This document shows, piece after piece, positions 21,016-33,389 of a stretch of DNA of 64,000 nt; position 1 is the stretch's first letter, and the number at the start of each line of letters is the position of its first letter. This stretch comes from Rhipidocladum racemiflorum (Eukaryota > Streptophyta > Magnoliopsida > Poales > Poaceae), in contig CM070588.1 in the NCBI GenBank assembly GCA_036346355.1, positions 15,361,914 through 15,425,913 of the forward strand. The letters are read 5' to 3'. The notes beneath the pieces were generated by a model, which worked only from the letters and a program-made list of their open reading frames with translations, had not been told where the DNA came from and did not search any database. The position numbers and the translations under genes are program-made.

Positions 21016-24000
21016 GTTGGTATCAGAGCGGGCTATAGGTCCTTGGAATATGTATTTTTAGTGTCATACCTTAGGTTACAACTAAAATGTGATGTGGAAT
21101 AATTTAGAAACATGGCTTAGGTTTTTACTAAAATTTTGTTATAGGATAGCAACATTAAAACTTGCAAAAGTGGTATAACTAATCTAAAATTTGACACACA
21201 ATGGATGCACAGTAGGAAAGGGTATATGGGTATCGTTTCCTTACGCTTAAATGTTGTATTTAAGCTTCGATGTTGAATGCTTCATTTCATAATGCATGCT
21301 GCTATGTCGATGAGATAAATGATTGAATTGTGCTTGTTGTGGTGATAAAGTGGGGTTGTGGTGCCGAAGGGTTTCGGTCACCACTTTTGTTCATAGTAAG
21401 GGTGTGGTTTGTGGTATGGCGGTTAAAGCCATCACCGAAGAACTATTAACCCCTGTAGGAGAAGAGTGCTTACCCTTTCTCGTCAGAATCGGGTAGTTGA
21501 CTGGAGTCAAATAGAAAAGTTTGGTGGTGGATTCCTTCGGATGTTCTTTATCGTTCTGTGGTCGGTCTTGGTTGGTTTTATTGGTTTTAGTTGATAGAAA
21601 CCAAAAGAAAAGTGTTTGGTATTGGATTGTCGCGGATCGTTCTGTATGTGGTGTGTGGTTTTGTCTTCCTTGGTTGAAGATGAAGAAGAGGAGTCTAGGG
21701 TGGCGCTTCTTTCGGGCGCCTTTCCACTTTTAATGCTTAGTTTGTTGATTTCTTTATGGGGAAGAAGCATTCAATTTCATTCCAGTGTTTGTCTTTCTCC
21801 GAGGTTAAAGGAGTTATTATGAGTTGTGCCGGACCATCGTCGGGGCTGAAGATCTGTGGCTTTGTAGGAGTAAGTGGTGTTTGATTTCGATATTTTACTG
21901 GTTTAAGAAATCATCGTTGAAAAACCCTTCTTGTTTCGTGAAAGTTTGGGGTTTGGTGTTAAGGTTTTAATTGCAAAGGTTTAATTGAGCGCCTGGTTCC
22001 CTTTCGAGAAAATTGTCTTCAACCATTTTCCTCTATGGGAGTCCTTGAGATTTAAAAATGTTTTGGAAAATTCCTTTTGCATGACCAAGTTTGGGTTTGT
22101 CTCATTGCAATTTTGAGAGTCAAGTTTCCTTATGAATTCGGGATGAGCTTTAAAACTAAAATGTTGCAAACAAAGTAAGTAGTCTTTTGACTGAAATCGT
22201 TTGTCCCTAGTAAGAATTGCTGTTTAGCATGTTATGTAGCATGTACCAATGTGATTTATGGGATGATGCATTGTTAAGTTAATTTGTGAGTTGAAACAAT
22301 TCCATGCGGTTGTTATCTCTAGCTTGAGAATAAATAGACTACTAGTGTTGTAGTTTACTCTTAGCGAGAATGATTGAATGTGCTAAAGTACATGCTTAGA
22401 ATCTGTTGCTTTGCTTTAAAAGTGCTTATGACCCTTGATAATGTTTAAAGTTTTAAACCCTGTTGCATAGTTAGAACATTAAGATGATGTAAACTGCTGA
22501 TAGTGTTAAAGAAGCTTTGCTGGTTGTTTAAAGATGTTCTAATTTAAACATGTTAGTAGAGAAATTTGATCATGCTAGCTTGTGACCTTAACTTGGAAGT
22601 TGATTAGAGTTGCTATTCATGTTGTTACAAAATATTAGCATGATTGGAAGTATGCAGTCGTGTTCCTAAAATGCTAGTTTTGATATCAATTGAGAAGACA
22701 TAAGACTATTTGTTAATGATGTTGTTAAAAACATTGTGCTAATCTAACTTATTAAATCCAATTTAATAGTTGGAGTATGTTGTGTGGTGGAAGTTTTGTT
22801 ATAACCGATGTATAGGGTAGCTAAAAGCAATGTTGTTGATTAATGATTTTGCAAAGAATTGATATTGATGCTTTGGTAGTGTGGTTAATTGTTGGAAACC
22901 ATTGATCCAATAGAAGAAAAAGTGTAAAACTGTGGTATTATGTCAAGTACATGTTGTGATGGGATGAACAATGGATAATAATCATGATGCAAGATTTTAA
23001 TCTTAATGATTGCATATCTTAGAATCCTATTTACGAATTTTATCTTGTAGAGATATTACTTATTTGTTGAAGTCATTTTGTAGATTGAACAAGTTTCAAT
23101 TGTCAAGATTTTGACGTATAGATGGTATAAATTGATAGGTTGACCATGCTCAAGTAGCTGTTGAAGTACTATGTTTCAATTTTAGAGTAAGAAGTATTAT
23201 GATTTAGTGATCCGTGGGGATCATGTCAATGTAGTCTGGGTTGGGTGCCTTTGTGATAAGCATCTTAAACCTTAATTAAAAGTGTTGGGAATGGTAACTA
23301 GAGGAAGAATTTGTTGTGAAGCTTTTGGTTGATTTGTGTTGGGGCTCCTCAAGGAGTAAATAGTGATTACTGAAGTCTTTAATGGAAAGCGTAGTGGAGT
23401 ACTAGAGATGGTTCTTTTTATGCTGAGCTTGTGTTCAAAAGCTTTTGGACTGGTTTGGTTGTTTGCCATTTTAGTTGAAGAGTTTTCGGTCAAGGTGTTC
23501 CATATGCTGTATTTTAGAGTTTCCCTAAAACTCGTATAAATTGGTGAAAATATTTGGTTTTGGCTAATTTGTTTAGTTGGTGCTATGAGTATGGATTTAC
23601 ACCCCAAAAGTTTTTGAGTCGATCGCGCCCTTTCGCGTTCGCACTGAATTATCTTTGAAATTAATTTCAAAAGGAAGCAGATGGTCATAACGGGTTGTGT
23701 TGGAAACTTTTGAGTTAAGCCCTTAATGTGTAACTTTATTTGGCTAGAGTTGGAGTCATTTGGAAAATGTGTCTGGTGTGCGGATGTTTCACAAGTCTGG
23801 ATTTTTATGAATGTTTCATAAGTGAATTTGGTTAGAGAAGAGTTTCCTTTTGGGATTGAGTTTCCCTCTCTTTTGATAAAATTTATGGTAGTTATTTGTG
23901 CAGATGTCTAACTTTGGAGTCAATGTTCTTTTCCAAAACGTTGATTTTGGTTAAAATGCGATGTTTTGCAAAGTTTAGCTATCTATCGTTGGTGGGTTCT

Positions 24001-25216
24001 GATTTGATGTGGTGCCTTACTGTTAACTATGTTGCCGTCATAGTCTATATGATTTAGCACAACCGTCAGTGTTAGGGGTATTTCAATCATTTGATACCGA
24101 GGAAGAAGTTATTTGGTGAATGACTATTCGGTACCGTTGTTCCATGATGAATGAATGGTGAAAAGTAAACATGACATCGTTTTTACATGTTAAATGATAA
24201 AAGAGTCGTTGAGCCAGGTCAGTGAGAAAGTCATATATGGAGATTTGACTAATCCGGAGTGCTCCTGAAGAATGTGCATTTATGTCATGAAACGAGATTT
24301 CCCTTGCTTTCTAGTATGAAAAGAAAGAATGAAGACATTATGGTATCTTGGTTGTGGTGTAGGGGATTTATGCTTCCTTTGTGTGCTCTTTGGATGTTGC
24401 CAAATTCTTTCCAAAATGGTTGTTAACGCTTTGGGTTTGAGTTGTCGTGAGTACACTTGGGCTTGATAGCTAAGTGTTTTTGTGTGAGGGCGAGACCCTC
24501 TTAAGAAAGGAACCAAATGTGGTTTGGTAAAGTTTTTACGATCCTAGCTTGGGGCTAGGTGTAGAACCTTAGTGGTATAAGGGTGGTTTGTGATGGAGGT
24601 TGATGATGTAAGGATTTAACCTTTATTAAGAGTAGTGATGGGTGGAAGTGAAGTTGATGGTAGTTCGGTGATGTTTGTCCTGCCGTGAGCAATTGTCGTC
24701 ACTAGTTGTTTTGGATTTGAGTTTTGCCTGGGAGAGGATAGAATGAATGTTAGCATGATCGTGTATCGGAAGAGCAAGTGTGCCTTAATGAGTTATTCCC
24801 CTCGAGGGAATTTCTTCGGGAATGTAGAGAGGTCATTAAAGGAATTGTGACTTGCTTTGATTATGTCATGTTGAGTTTAATAGAGTATGGTAGTCAGGTT
24901 GGTTGTGATAGAAGTATGAAGTGTTGGCCGTGAGGATCCGAGCGTTTTGGGTTGATGGATCCCTTTGTGGTTGGTACATAGATTCTGTTTGGGAATGGAA
25001 GTGAAGGTCGACCTATGAGAGGTTGCCCTTGGTTGAGCTAGATCATTACTTTTCTCGCCAAGTGTTGGTTTTGAGAACTCGTTTGTCGTTTGTTCCGGTT
25101 TTAGTCATTGTGCGAATGTTTTGAGCTGCAGAGAAGCCTTTTGTCCCTTGGGGACTTTGTTGTTGATTTTGGCGTCCTTCGGATTCGAGGTCAAATCCTG
25201 TTGAAGGGGGGGAGAA
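21016..25216 (+). other. B1 internal region, non-coding
   Basis: It begins with the primer site TGGTATCAGAGCGGG (21018 onward) and ends with the polypurine run AAGGGGGGGAGAA (25204-25216). The 4.2 kb is AT-rich, collinear with the internal regions of B2 (reverse strand) and B3, and holds no frame with similarity to retrotransposon proteins that I can recognise. The longest frame is antisense (23272-23688, 138 codons); its counterparts in B2 and B3 are broken, so I do not call it a gene. Confidence 0.85.
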
Positions 25217-27527
25217 TGTGACACTACGGAATGGTGTGACATTGTAAAATGTGAAATTAGAGAATAAAACCTTTCGGCTTGAGGTTTACTCGCGTTTTTG
25301 GGCCTTTTGAAGTGTTGTGACACCACGGAGCGTCGTAACCTTATAAAAGATGCATGATGAGGTAAAAAACATATTGAAATATAATATGGGAGGTTAAAAC
25401 CATAAGGTATGGAGGTTAATAGCGTTGTCGGGCCGTTTCCGGGGTTTTGGGCCTTCCCGGGGGAGTTTGGGCCTTAAAGAGTGGGTTGTGGGCTTTGGTG
25501 GGATGGAGTGGGAATCCATTTAGGATTAGGAAAGGGGCTTAGGGCTGGTTAAAGGGGGGTTTCCCTGCCCTTTTGGGCATCCTCCCCTGCCCCTTGCGCC
25601 CCCAAGTGCCCTAGCCGCCTCCCACACCTCCCCACCTCCTCCTTGGGCGCCTCCACCTCCCCCAAGCCTCTCCCCTTGCGCCACCACCCTCTCCACCTCC
25701 CTTGCTGCGCCTAGGTGAGTTCTTGACCTCACCACCTCGAAGATCCATCCATTGGAGCGCTCCGCGACGAGGAGATCCGGTGGATTTGGAAGCAAGGAAG
25801 GGGATCGCGCGAACCGGGAGGAGATCTATTGGGTTTTCGTGCGTCGGGCGAAGGTATGGCCATGGGAATCCTTGGGGTTGGGCTAGGTACTGTTCTAAGG
25901 GTGTTTATCAAGTTTTTAGATCAATTGGTGGTGCTGGATTTGAGTAGATTGGATTAGATCTAGAAGTTGCCACGTTCTCTGTTTCGGGCAGCATGAGCAG
26001 TCGACTTAGGGTTCGGTTTTTCGCCAAATTAGATTCGGAATCTGGTCGTATGGACGTTTAAGAAGTTGTAGATAATTTCATTATCTTTTCATGGATATAA
26101 ATAACTTTAAATTCCGACCAGCCGTTTGAAAGTTATGGCTGTTTTACCGAGCGTGTTAAAATCTGTGACGTGATTGGAACAGATCACGGTATTTTGTAGA
26201 TTAAACAACTTTAGAGTCAGAATCAGTCTTTACCTATACCTAGAAAAAGTTGGGAAACTTCCTAAGCTACACGAGGATGTACTCGTTTAATTGATTCGGA
26301 GTCTTAGAACCCGAGTTATGTCTTTTGGAAGGCTGCTGTCCCGACGGGACAGAACCGCTGTTTTCGGGTTTTGCGAGTAGTTGGTAATGTCGGGGTAGAT
26401 GAGGGTTTGCGTACTATTTTGTGGACACGATTGTGAGTGTGTGGTACCTATGTGCAGGTGGTATGACCCCGGGAGTGCCCTCTACGTCTCGCCAATCCGT
26501 CGCCGTGGTTGAGGCAAGTGTGTTGTGATGGATAGCGATTTGTAGGTTGCTTGTTGAGAATAGATGGAATTGACTACATGATATATGATCACTTGCCATG
26601 CTTTTATGATTGCCAATGATATGATGAGCATGTTTAATATGTTATGATGCCATGTGTTAATATGTGAGTTAAATATGATGTTGGCATAAATGCATACATG
26701 GCATGTTACATGGCTCGGGCGGTGAGAAAGTCATAACTAGTCCTGAAGGTCGGTGAAAAAGTTATGACTAATCCGGAAAGCCAATGAGTAAGTCCTACAT
26801 CGTGATTCCATTCACCGCGGTGAACGGAAGCGAGGAGTAGGCACCCTCCATCTTTGGGATGGAAGGGGGGAGAGGGTGCACACCGACGGTTGTGTACTCA
26901 ACCATACCGGTATGAGTTTCCAAGGAGACATGAGCATTGCATTACATTGCATACATAATGATGATGATATTGTTAAGTGTTCATGAATGAGATGATATAT
27001 ATGATGGGAGATGTTATTGCCATGATATTGTTCTTGTTGTCCATTGCAATATGCTTGCTGAGTTTCGAACTCATGCTTGTGTTTTCTTGTTATTTTAGGT
27101 ACCATGAGAACGGCATGCGGGGAACGGAAATAGTCACACGCCCACACGTAGCTTCACCATATTGATTCCACAAGTCATTCTATTAGTTTGATAATAAACT
27201 GCGTGTGATGATTCTTGCTTTAAGGTTTAGCTTTGCTATATGAGAGTTTTATTGTTCGTTTGACCCTTGGAGACATTATGTGTTTGAAACTAGACTTATA
27301 TTGTTGCTAAGTCGTTAATTATTGCTGTTTTTAGTTGTCTCTCATAATCCATGCATTGCTATACTGTTGTTGCTCCTTTAATTCATGTTAAAACAAAGGA
27401 GATGCTGCCGAAATCTCGATTTTTAGCATATGCGCCTTTGCTGGAATTTTTGTTTAATTATGGTATTTAGATGTTGTTTAGCTTATGTTTGGTAGCATTC
27501 AGGCATATTAAATGCCGGGGTGTTACA
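25217..27527 (+). repeat. B1 3' LTR
   Basis: It matches 18704-21015 along its full length with scattered single-base differences. It ends GTGTTACA, followed by the TGCTG duplication and the resumed integrase of A'. Confidence 0.93.
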
Positions 27528-27636
27528 TGCTGCGAGCTTGTGCTCTAGCATATGCTACCTCGTGGGACAAGTGTTTGCCGTACGCCGAGTTCAGCTATAA
27601 TAATAGCTATCAGGCTAGTCTGCAAATGTCACCACG
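27528..27636 (+). pseudogene. A' integrase, last fragment
   Basis: After the B1 target duplication the bases match 54061-54175 of A''. The reading includes LRACALAYATSWDKCLPYAEFSYNNSYQASLQMSP, a conserved gypsy integrase stretch (shown in two halves: LRACALAYATSWDKC and LPYAEFSYNNSYQ). At about 27637 the sequence passes directly into the middle of the LTR, so the rest of pol and the start of the 3' LTR were deleted. Confidence 0.85.
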
Positions 27637-30022
27637 CCATCGCTGAGATCCGCGAACTCCCGCAGCCGTCCGATCAAGATCCAACGCTCCAAGTTCATCC
27701 ATGTCACCACCCCGTGCTCAAATCCCAGATTAGATCTCAACCGATAGATCTAGATTGTACGGTTAGGGTTAGATCACGTGTTACTGTTTAGATCTATTAG
27801 CAACAGTTAGATCTAGATCCAACGCACCAGATTAAGCCACGTAGACCTTTAATGCACTGTGCTAGATTGGATCGTGACCATTAGATCTAGATCGTATGGT
27901 TGAAATTGATTCACATTATAAGCGCTAGATGTAATCATGGTCGTTCGATCGGAAACATACGGTGTAGATCGTGCCACGTGTCAAACGCCGGATCATGCCA
28001 CGTCACCCCCCAGTGACGTGGTGAAATCGATCCAATCTCAATCATCCGATCCAAATCGAACGGTCCAGATCAAACCGCGTAGATCCACTGTGGTGAGGTT
28101 AGATCTAATCGTGACCGTCAAATTTCAAACGAATGGCCCAGATTGAGCCCCGTAGCAGGAAGCCGAAGCGGCGCGGGTCATCCCGGTCGTCGCTGATGTC
28201 ACGCATGACGAAAGCAACGGGCTCACGTGTCAGCGGCTCGGCCGCACCGTGCGATGACGTCATCCGTGACGTCATGCTGACGTTATGGTGGGGCCGCATG
28301 TCAGCCGTCCTAGTCGAGCCATGCTGACGTCAGCGATGACATCACCCGAGCAGGACCCACCTGTCATTGACACATGGTCTGGTGGACCGAGTCCACCGTG
28401 GACCCGAGCGTGAACATGGACCGGGTCTATAGACCGGATGACGCAAGCATGATGCAATAAATCGATTTTCCTTTAGAAAAATAATTCGGCCGAAATCCAA
28501 AACCCGTGCTGACGTCAGCTAACGTCATATTTCGGATTTTTCAACAGAAAAATAAATGAATTAATTCGGTTTATTCTTTTATTTGATTTTCAAACTTCAA
28601 AAGGCTATAACTTTTGCGTTTCAACTCTGAGTGAGGCAATTCCAGTTTTTGAATTTTTATAAAGTTGAGCTCTATTTAATGGTGAATTTTATTTAATTTT
28701 TGAATATGAGTTTTTCTCTGTTTTTATTTATTTATTGTTTATTTATCTGATACGCATAGACGTTGAATTGCCCGAAGGCTTCGAAGGAGAGGTTTTGACC
28801 CAGGAACAAGTTCAGGACCAGGAACAGGACCTTTTCCATGGCAAGTTATGCTTTGACCATATTGATCCCACTTTTGAAACTATGTTTATTTAAAGTATTG
28901 CATGCTAATTTAATTAGAAATGCTTTCAATTAATTTGGGAAATGGATAAATGACCTACTTATTGTATGCCACCTTGTCGATAATAATTGTATGCCATAAA
29001 TCATTTGTCACCATAGATTATGGAATATTAGTTGGACATTAATAATTTGCCGACATGGGTTATATAGATCGTGTGTAGTATGCTTAGCACTGCAACGTGT
29101 CAATGACATCATTTTGGAATGTTAAATGTTAATGTTGACTTAATGATATATGAAATGTGTTTTTTTGGAAGATGTGACATGTATTATGGATGTTGATGAT
29201 GGCACGTGGTGCATGGTAATCAACCGGGGTGATAAAATGATTTAGACTGAGGCAAGTGACAAGATTGTTTCTGGTGGGCCAAGAGTGGCACATGGGAGGT
29301 CGTATTTGGTTTTGCTGGGTTTTGGCTACTTGTGAATTCAATTGGGTAGTCTTGCTTCGGTCACTTCAAGGAATTAACCTTGCAAGAATTTGAACTGAGT
29401 CCAACATACAGCTAGAAGTCTAGAATGGGACATACCTGACCGAGTAAACTGTGATGTCTAGATTTCGATGCTGTCATGGTGGCGTGAGCCCCGGGTTAGT
29501 GGGTGGTTTCACAGGCCCAAGAGGGGGCCCTGAGTGTGGTAACCAGTCCCTTCAGTGTTGAAACCTTAGCGGGCAGTACCGGGTCTAGAAGTAGTTTTGG
29601 AAAGGCTTTGTTGCGGTCACTCGCCTTTGTGGGGTTTGATTGTATCTTGTGGGTAAAGTGTATAACCTCTGCAGAGTGTACAATCTATTCGAATAGCTGA
29701 GTCCACAGTATTGGACATTGCTCGGTGATTACAGTCAAGGGTTAAACTTTATGAAAATGAACTTGGTTTTTGGATACTTAGGTTTATAGATGCTTTACTT
29801 GAGAAATTGTTTACGAATTTATTACTATTATTATTGTTTTACCGCTTTCCAATCTATTACTGTTATTTATGAATGTTGCTTATTGCAAAAGAACCCCTTA
29901 GCCTATTGTTGGAATAAGCCATCCATGTAGCATTAGCACTTCATCTCTGTTTATGACTTGCTGAGTGCTTTGAACTACTCACCCTTGCCACAATACAAAC
30001 ATCAGTTGAAGAAGAATGGACG
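27637..30022 (+). repeat. A' 3' LTR, first part (5' truncated)
   Basis: From GCCATCGC the sequence is collinear with 55714 onward of the A'' 3' LTR, clearly more diverged, so it lacks the first 0.9 kb. It contains the conserved small reading frame at 28762-28893 and the palindrome CTCTGCAGAG at 29667-29676. It is interrupted by the CACTA element after ACG (30020-30022). Confidence 0.87.
28762..28893 (+). other. Conserved small reading frame within A' LTR
   Basis: Forty-three codons directly after a TAG acceptor-like site read VELPEGF..GEVLTQ..VQDQEQ..F..GKLCFDHIDP and end at TAA. The same frame and stop are kept at 47689-47817 in A''. I cannot name the product. It would be an acidic, Gln-rich tail of a peptide translated from an LTR transcript, possibly after splicing. 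Confidence 0.5.
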
Positions 30023-30275
30023 CACTACACCATGACACAAAATTCCTGTCAGATCTCTGTAGGTAAAAATCTTCTTTTATCATCTAACCATCTGTCGGTA
30101 AATATTTTCAACAGTTAATCCATCGATAGTACTGTAATTACGGGTAGACTATGTGTCGCTAAATATATATAGTTTTAGAGACAACATATCTGTCAGCAAT
30201 GATAAATATTTCTATCAGTCTATCTGTTGGCAAAAGTTTATCTGTCGGCAAAACTCATATACAGCGAAGGCAGCA
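30023..30275. repeat. CACTA left terminal and subterminal repeats
   Basis: After the terminal repeat, motifs such as ATCTGTCGGTAAAT, TCTGTTGGCAAAA and TCTGTCGGCAAAA recur. In En/Spm-type elements such arrays bind the DNA-binding transposition protein; that role here is by analogy. Confidence 0.85.
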
Positions 30276-30300
30276 AAAATAGGCGCATGAACAAAAAAAA

Positions 30301-30972
30301 TTGGTGATACGTGCGCGGAACAGTGTGGTCGCCCTAGCTAGGTTAATCCAATCGATCGAGCACCCAAAATCACTCTCTCCCTCACAACTAGCGCCGCCCC
30401 CAAAATCAGTCTCTCCCTCACAGTGCCGCCACACAACTTGCTCTCACCATCCGTTCGACTCACCAAGCTCCGACCGCCACGCTATCCCTCTACCACGTCC
30501 CCGCCTTGCTCCCCCACCCCATCCTCCCAGGCCTTCAATCTGCTCAACACTTCGCCTCCTTGTTGTCTCCGCCTCTACCTCACCGGCCACCTCCTCCTTC
30601 GGCTCCGCCTTTGCCTCCCTGTTGTGCGGATCTGCCCCCTTGCTGCATGCCCCGCTGTCATCTAGCCGTGGTGGTCGCAAAGGGCACCATGGCCGTGTAG
30701 TGCTGCCGCCATGGACTAGCCGCGCCGCACCATCACGTGTTTTGGACTTGCCTCCTGCCTATGCCGAGCGGCCTCCAATCGCCTTGCCTCCTATTGCTGG
30801 TTGCCCTGCCACTCTACACCAAGCCGTCGCCCGTCGCCCTACTGCCGGTCGTTCTGCCTCCTGCCGGCCTGAGAAGGCACCACGCCACTACTACTCGCAA
30901 CTTGCTGCTTCATCTGCCGACTACTGCTCGCAAATCCAAGGTGTGCGCACAAATCCAAGGTGTTGTTCTTGA
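30301..30972 (+). CDS. Unknown GC-rich ORF inside CACTA element
   Basis: The 223-codon frame starts MVIRARNSVVALARLIQ and is rich in Pro, Ser, Ala and Arg, with no motif I recognise. Its GC-rich composition contrasts with the AT-rich DNA on both sides. It begins right after the left subterminal repeats. Overlapping frames are also open, as is common in GC-rich sequence, so coding is uncertain. It could be the first exon or leader of a captured gene or a chance frame. Confidence 0.3.
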   Translation: MVIRARNSVVALARLIQSIEHPKSLSPSQLAPPPKSVSPSQCRHTTCSHHPFDSPSSDRHAIPLPRPRLAPPPHPPRPSICSTLRLLVVSASTSPATSSFGSAFASLLCGSAPLLHAPLSSSRGGRKGHHGRVVLPPWTSRAAPSRVLDLPPAYAERPPIALPPIAGCPATLHQAVARRPTAGRSASCRPEKAPRHYYSQLAASSADYCSQIQGVRTNPRCCS

Positions 30973-31997
30973 CTATAGTTCACTTTATCTAAGAATTCGA
31001 CCCTTTGATCTAGCTTGCTTGTTTAGTATCACAGCTTCCGTGATGAATGACTCCATTTAGTTTTGGCTTGCAGTCTGGTCTTTCATCGGCAATCGGCATT
31101 AGCTGCTACAATTTGTCATTTGCTACCGAAGATATTAGTAGCTTCCTCTAGGATGTAGTGTTTCTTATGAGGTGGGTTGCAAAGGTCAGTAATGTGAGGT
31201 TATTGGCAATTCTTTGGCCTCTATATTATCTTTGTGATATCTACTTACTTGGGGAAATTGGGAAAAGATAATTTGTTTTATCTACCTGTTGTTATGCAGA
31301 TTTCTTGTGATTGACCTTTTTATTTGTTCTTTTTCCTATGCAAACTCCAAGTTGCTCAAGTTTGCAGAAGTGTTGAGTGGTTCTACACTCAGGTACCTTA
31401 ATAAGCTAATACTAGTTATTAATTTGTTGATGGACCAAATATAAACCCTTGTTTTTCTTTGAATGTGTTCATCCTAAAATTAGGAAAAGAATTTCAGCTC
31501 CCCATCTGATTAGGACTGTTAGCTTGCTTACTCAAGAGGAGTTGTATTAAGTGAAGCCCCAAATTTATGTTTGAGTCTCGTGCGATATGGAGACATAATC
31601 TATGTTGTTTTTTTTGGGGGGAAATTGCAGGGAAGGACTGTTTGGTGGATGTAGTGGTCTGATAAAAATTGATAGCCTGCTTTCTCAAATGTTGAGTATA
31701 GTTTGCTAGTTAAGTTTGTGCTTAGGTTAGATCCTTGTCACTTTTGCCTCTACTAATATAGACTAGGATGATACCAGTAGCTCAGTGGGTTGAGCCCCCC
31801 CAGCTTTTTCCTTCTTGCTGTTACAGGGATCCAGGGATGTCCACAGTATGAAAACTACCAAATTTTTTCTTCTTGCTATTACAGTAATTTATTTTCCAGG
31901 CTCCCTAACATATGCTAGAATACCAAATCTATTGCTTAGTGCTTTTGCTTCTGTTTGCTGAATAAGCTTGTGCATGGATTTGTGTTCCTTCTAGCAG

Positions 31998-32093
31998 AGA
32001 TTGGTTCATCATCAGCCTACGTAGTATCCGACTTCTGAAGAGCTGAGTATTGGGAAGATCAAGTTCAAGGCATTTGATTTAGGAGGACATCAC
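31998..32093 (+). pseudogene. SAR1: Captured fragment of a SAR1 small GTPase gene
   Basis: The reading is RLVHHQPT, a stop (TAG, 32022-32024), then YPTSEELSIGKIKFKAFDL and GGHH. This matches the switch region and G3 motif (DLGGH) of SAR1, the GTPase that starts COPII vesicle coats at the endoplasmic reticulum. The upstream bases TTCCTTCTAGCAG look like an intron acceptor exactly at the fragment's start, so genomic DNA was captured. Similarity stops after GGACATCA. I found no P-loop or other SAR1 exons in the element. The in-frame stop and lack of the rest make it a pseudogene fragment. The match is from family knowledge, not a search. Confidence 0.85.
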
Positions 32094-33389
32094 AATTGTA
32101 AAGCCATCCTGTAATTATCTTCAATGGCATTTTGTGTTCGCTATTTCATTGTCAGTTTTTTTAGATCTCATAGGGTACTCCTTTTACTATATATGCCCTT
32201 AAGACTTAAATATTTTATCAATTTGTTAGGCTCTGAAGTACTAATCTGAAAACATGCCAACTTCAGATTTCATATATCTATTCTAAACCTTACTTCCTGA
32301 AAGAAAATCAATCAAAAATACCAAACCAAACTTATGGAATACAAAGAATTTTATTGAAATCATTCCTGAAGTACTTAAGTAACACATTTACGCTGTGCTA
32401 ATAATTGAAAGAAACAAACCAAGGCAGTTAGATCAACATTCATGTCATATGGGGTGGACCATCAAGCTTTCCAGCTTTGTTAGGCTGTGATAAAAGATGA
32501 AATTCCATTAGATCAGGCTGATCAGCATTTAGGAATAATCTTTGGGCAAGTTACTATGCAAGTAATCAAAAAGCTTTTCAAAACCTTTCGACCAAACAAG
32601 ACTGCTTGACAATACAAGCATTGATGGAGATAAAGGACAGCAAGAAGCAAGCGGTATCTCAGATTACAGGTACTTTACTCAAAACTTCACATTTTTCTTG
32701 TGCAAATCCATCACTTTTTCTTCAGCTTTACATTATTGATGTTTTGAGTATATAGGAGGATTATTTGCACTTTTTTTATAGTTCACAGGTGCAAAATAGA
32801 CAGATGGTTAGATGGCTTAAAACTATTCAATTTTGATTTTTCCCCGTTTTCTAGATGTAATTTTGACCGATAGTTGTTCAAGTATTAAATGTTGTTGTCC
32901 AAAAACAAAATTATATGAACTAATTTTGAAGTGTTTTTTTTGCAGGCAGAATCGCAAGGACCTAGGAAGTTAGTGTTACCATCATATACAGATGCTTTTG
33001 TTCAAAACAATTAGTTATATATATGCTAAGTGATCATTTTGTATGTACATGATACCTCATGTGTGGGTGGAAGACAAGTTGACTCTGGCTTTCAAGATCT
33101 AACAGGGTTGAATTTTGTAAAGGATTGATTGTTAAATGTAGGAACTTTGGGCTTTTGGACAAATTTGTATATTCTAGTTGAATGAATTTGATTACATGTT
33201 GAATGGATGTATTTTGATGGACAAATTTTTATGTTCCAGTTGTTGTGTTGAATGGATGCATTAATTGAATCATTTTCTATTGTGATGAAAATATGAATTA
33301 ATTATCAGTTGGATTTATAATATTGTGTACAGTAATGTTTATCATTGTTTTGTATCTAAGAAATGCATGGTTTCACACCAATATGGTTT

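Larger units (their letters stand above)
18704..27527 (+). mobile_element. Complete non-autonomous LTR element B1 (family B)
   Basis: Two nearly identical LTRs (18704-21015, 2312 bp; 25217-27527, 2311 bp) flank a 4.2-kb internal region. The target duplication is TGCTG (18699-18703 and 27528-27532). The primer site TGGTATCAGAGC follows the 5' LTR with a two-base gap, and a G-rich polypurine tract precedes the 3' LTR. The internal region shows no gag or pol similarity in any frame, so the element resembles the large non-coding derivatives called LARDs. The high LTR identity suggests a fairly recent insertion. It lies inside the integrase of A'. Confidence 0.93.

Noticed and set aside
31768..31800. 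tRNA-like or SINE-like A box (AGTAGCTCAGTGGGTTGAG)
   Set aside because: No convincing B box or poly-A/T tail follows at the expected distance, so neither a tRNA gene nor a SINE can be supported.
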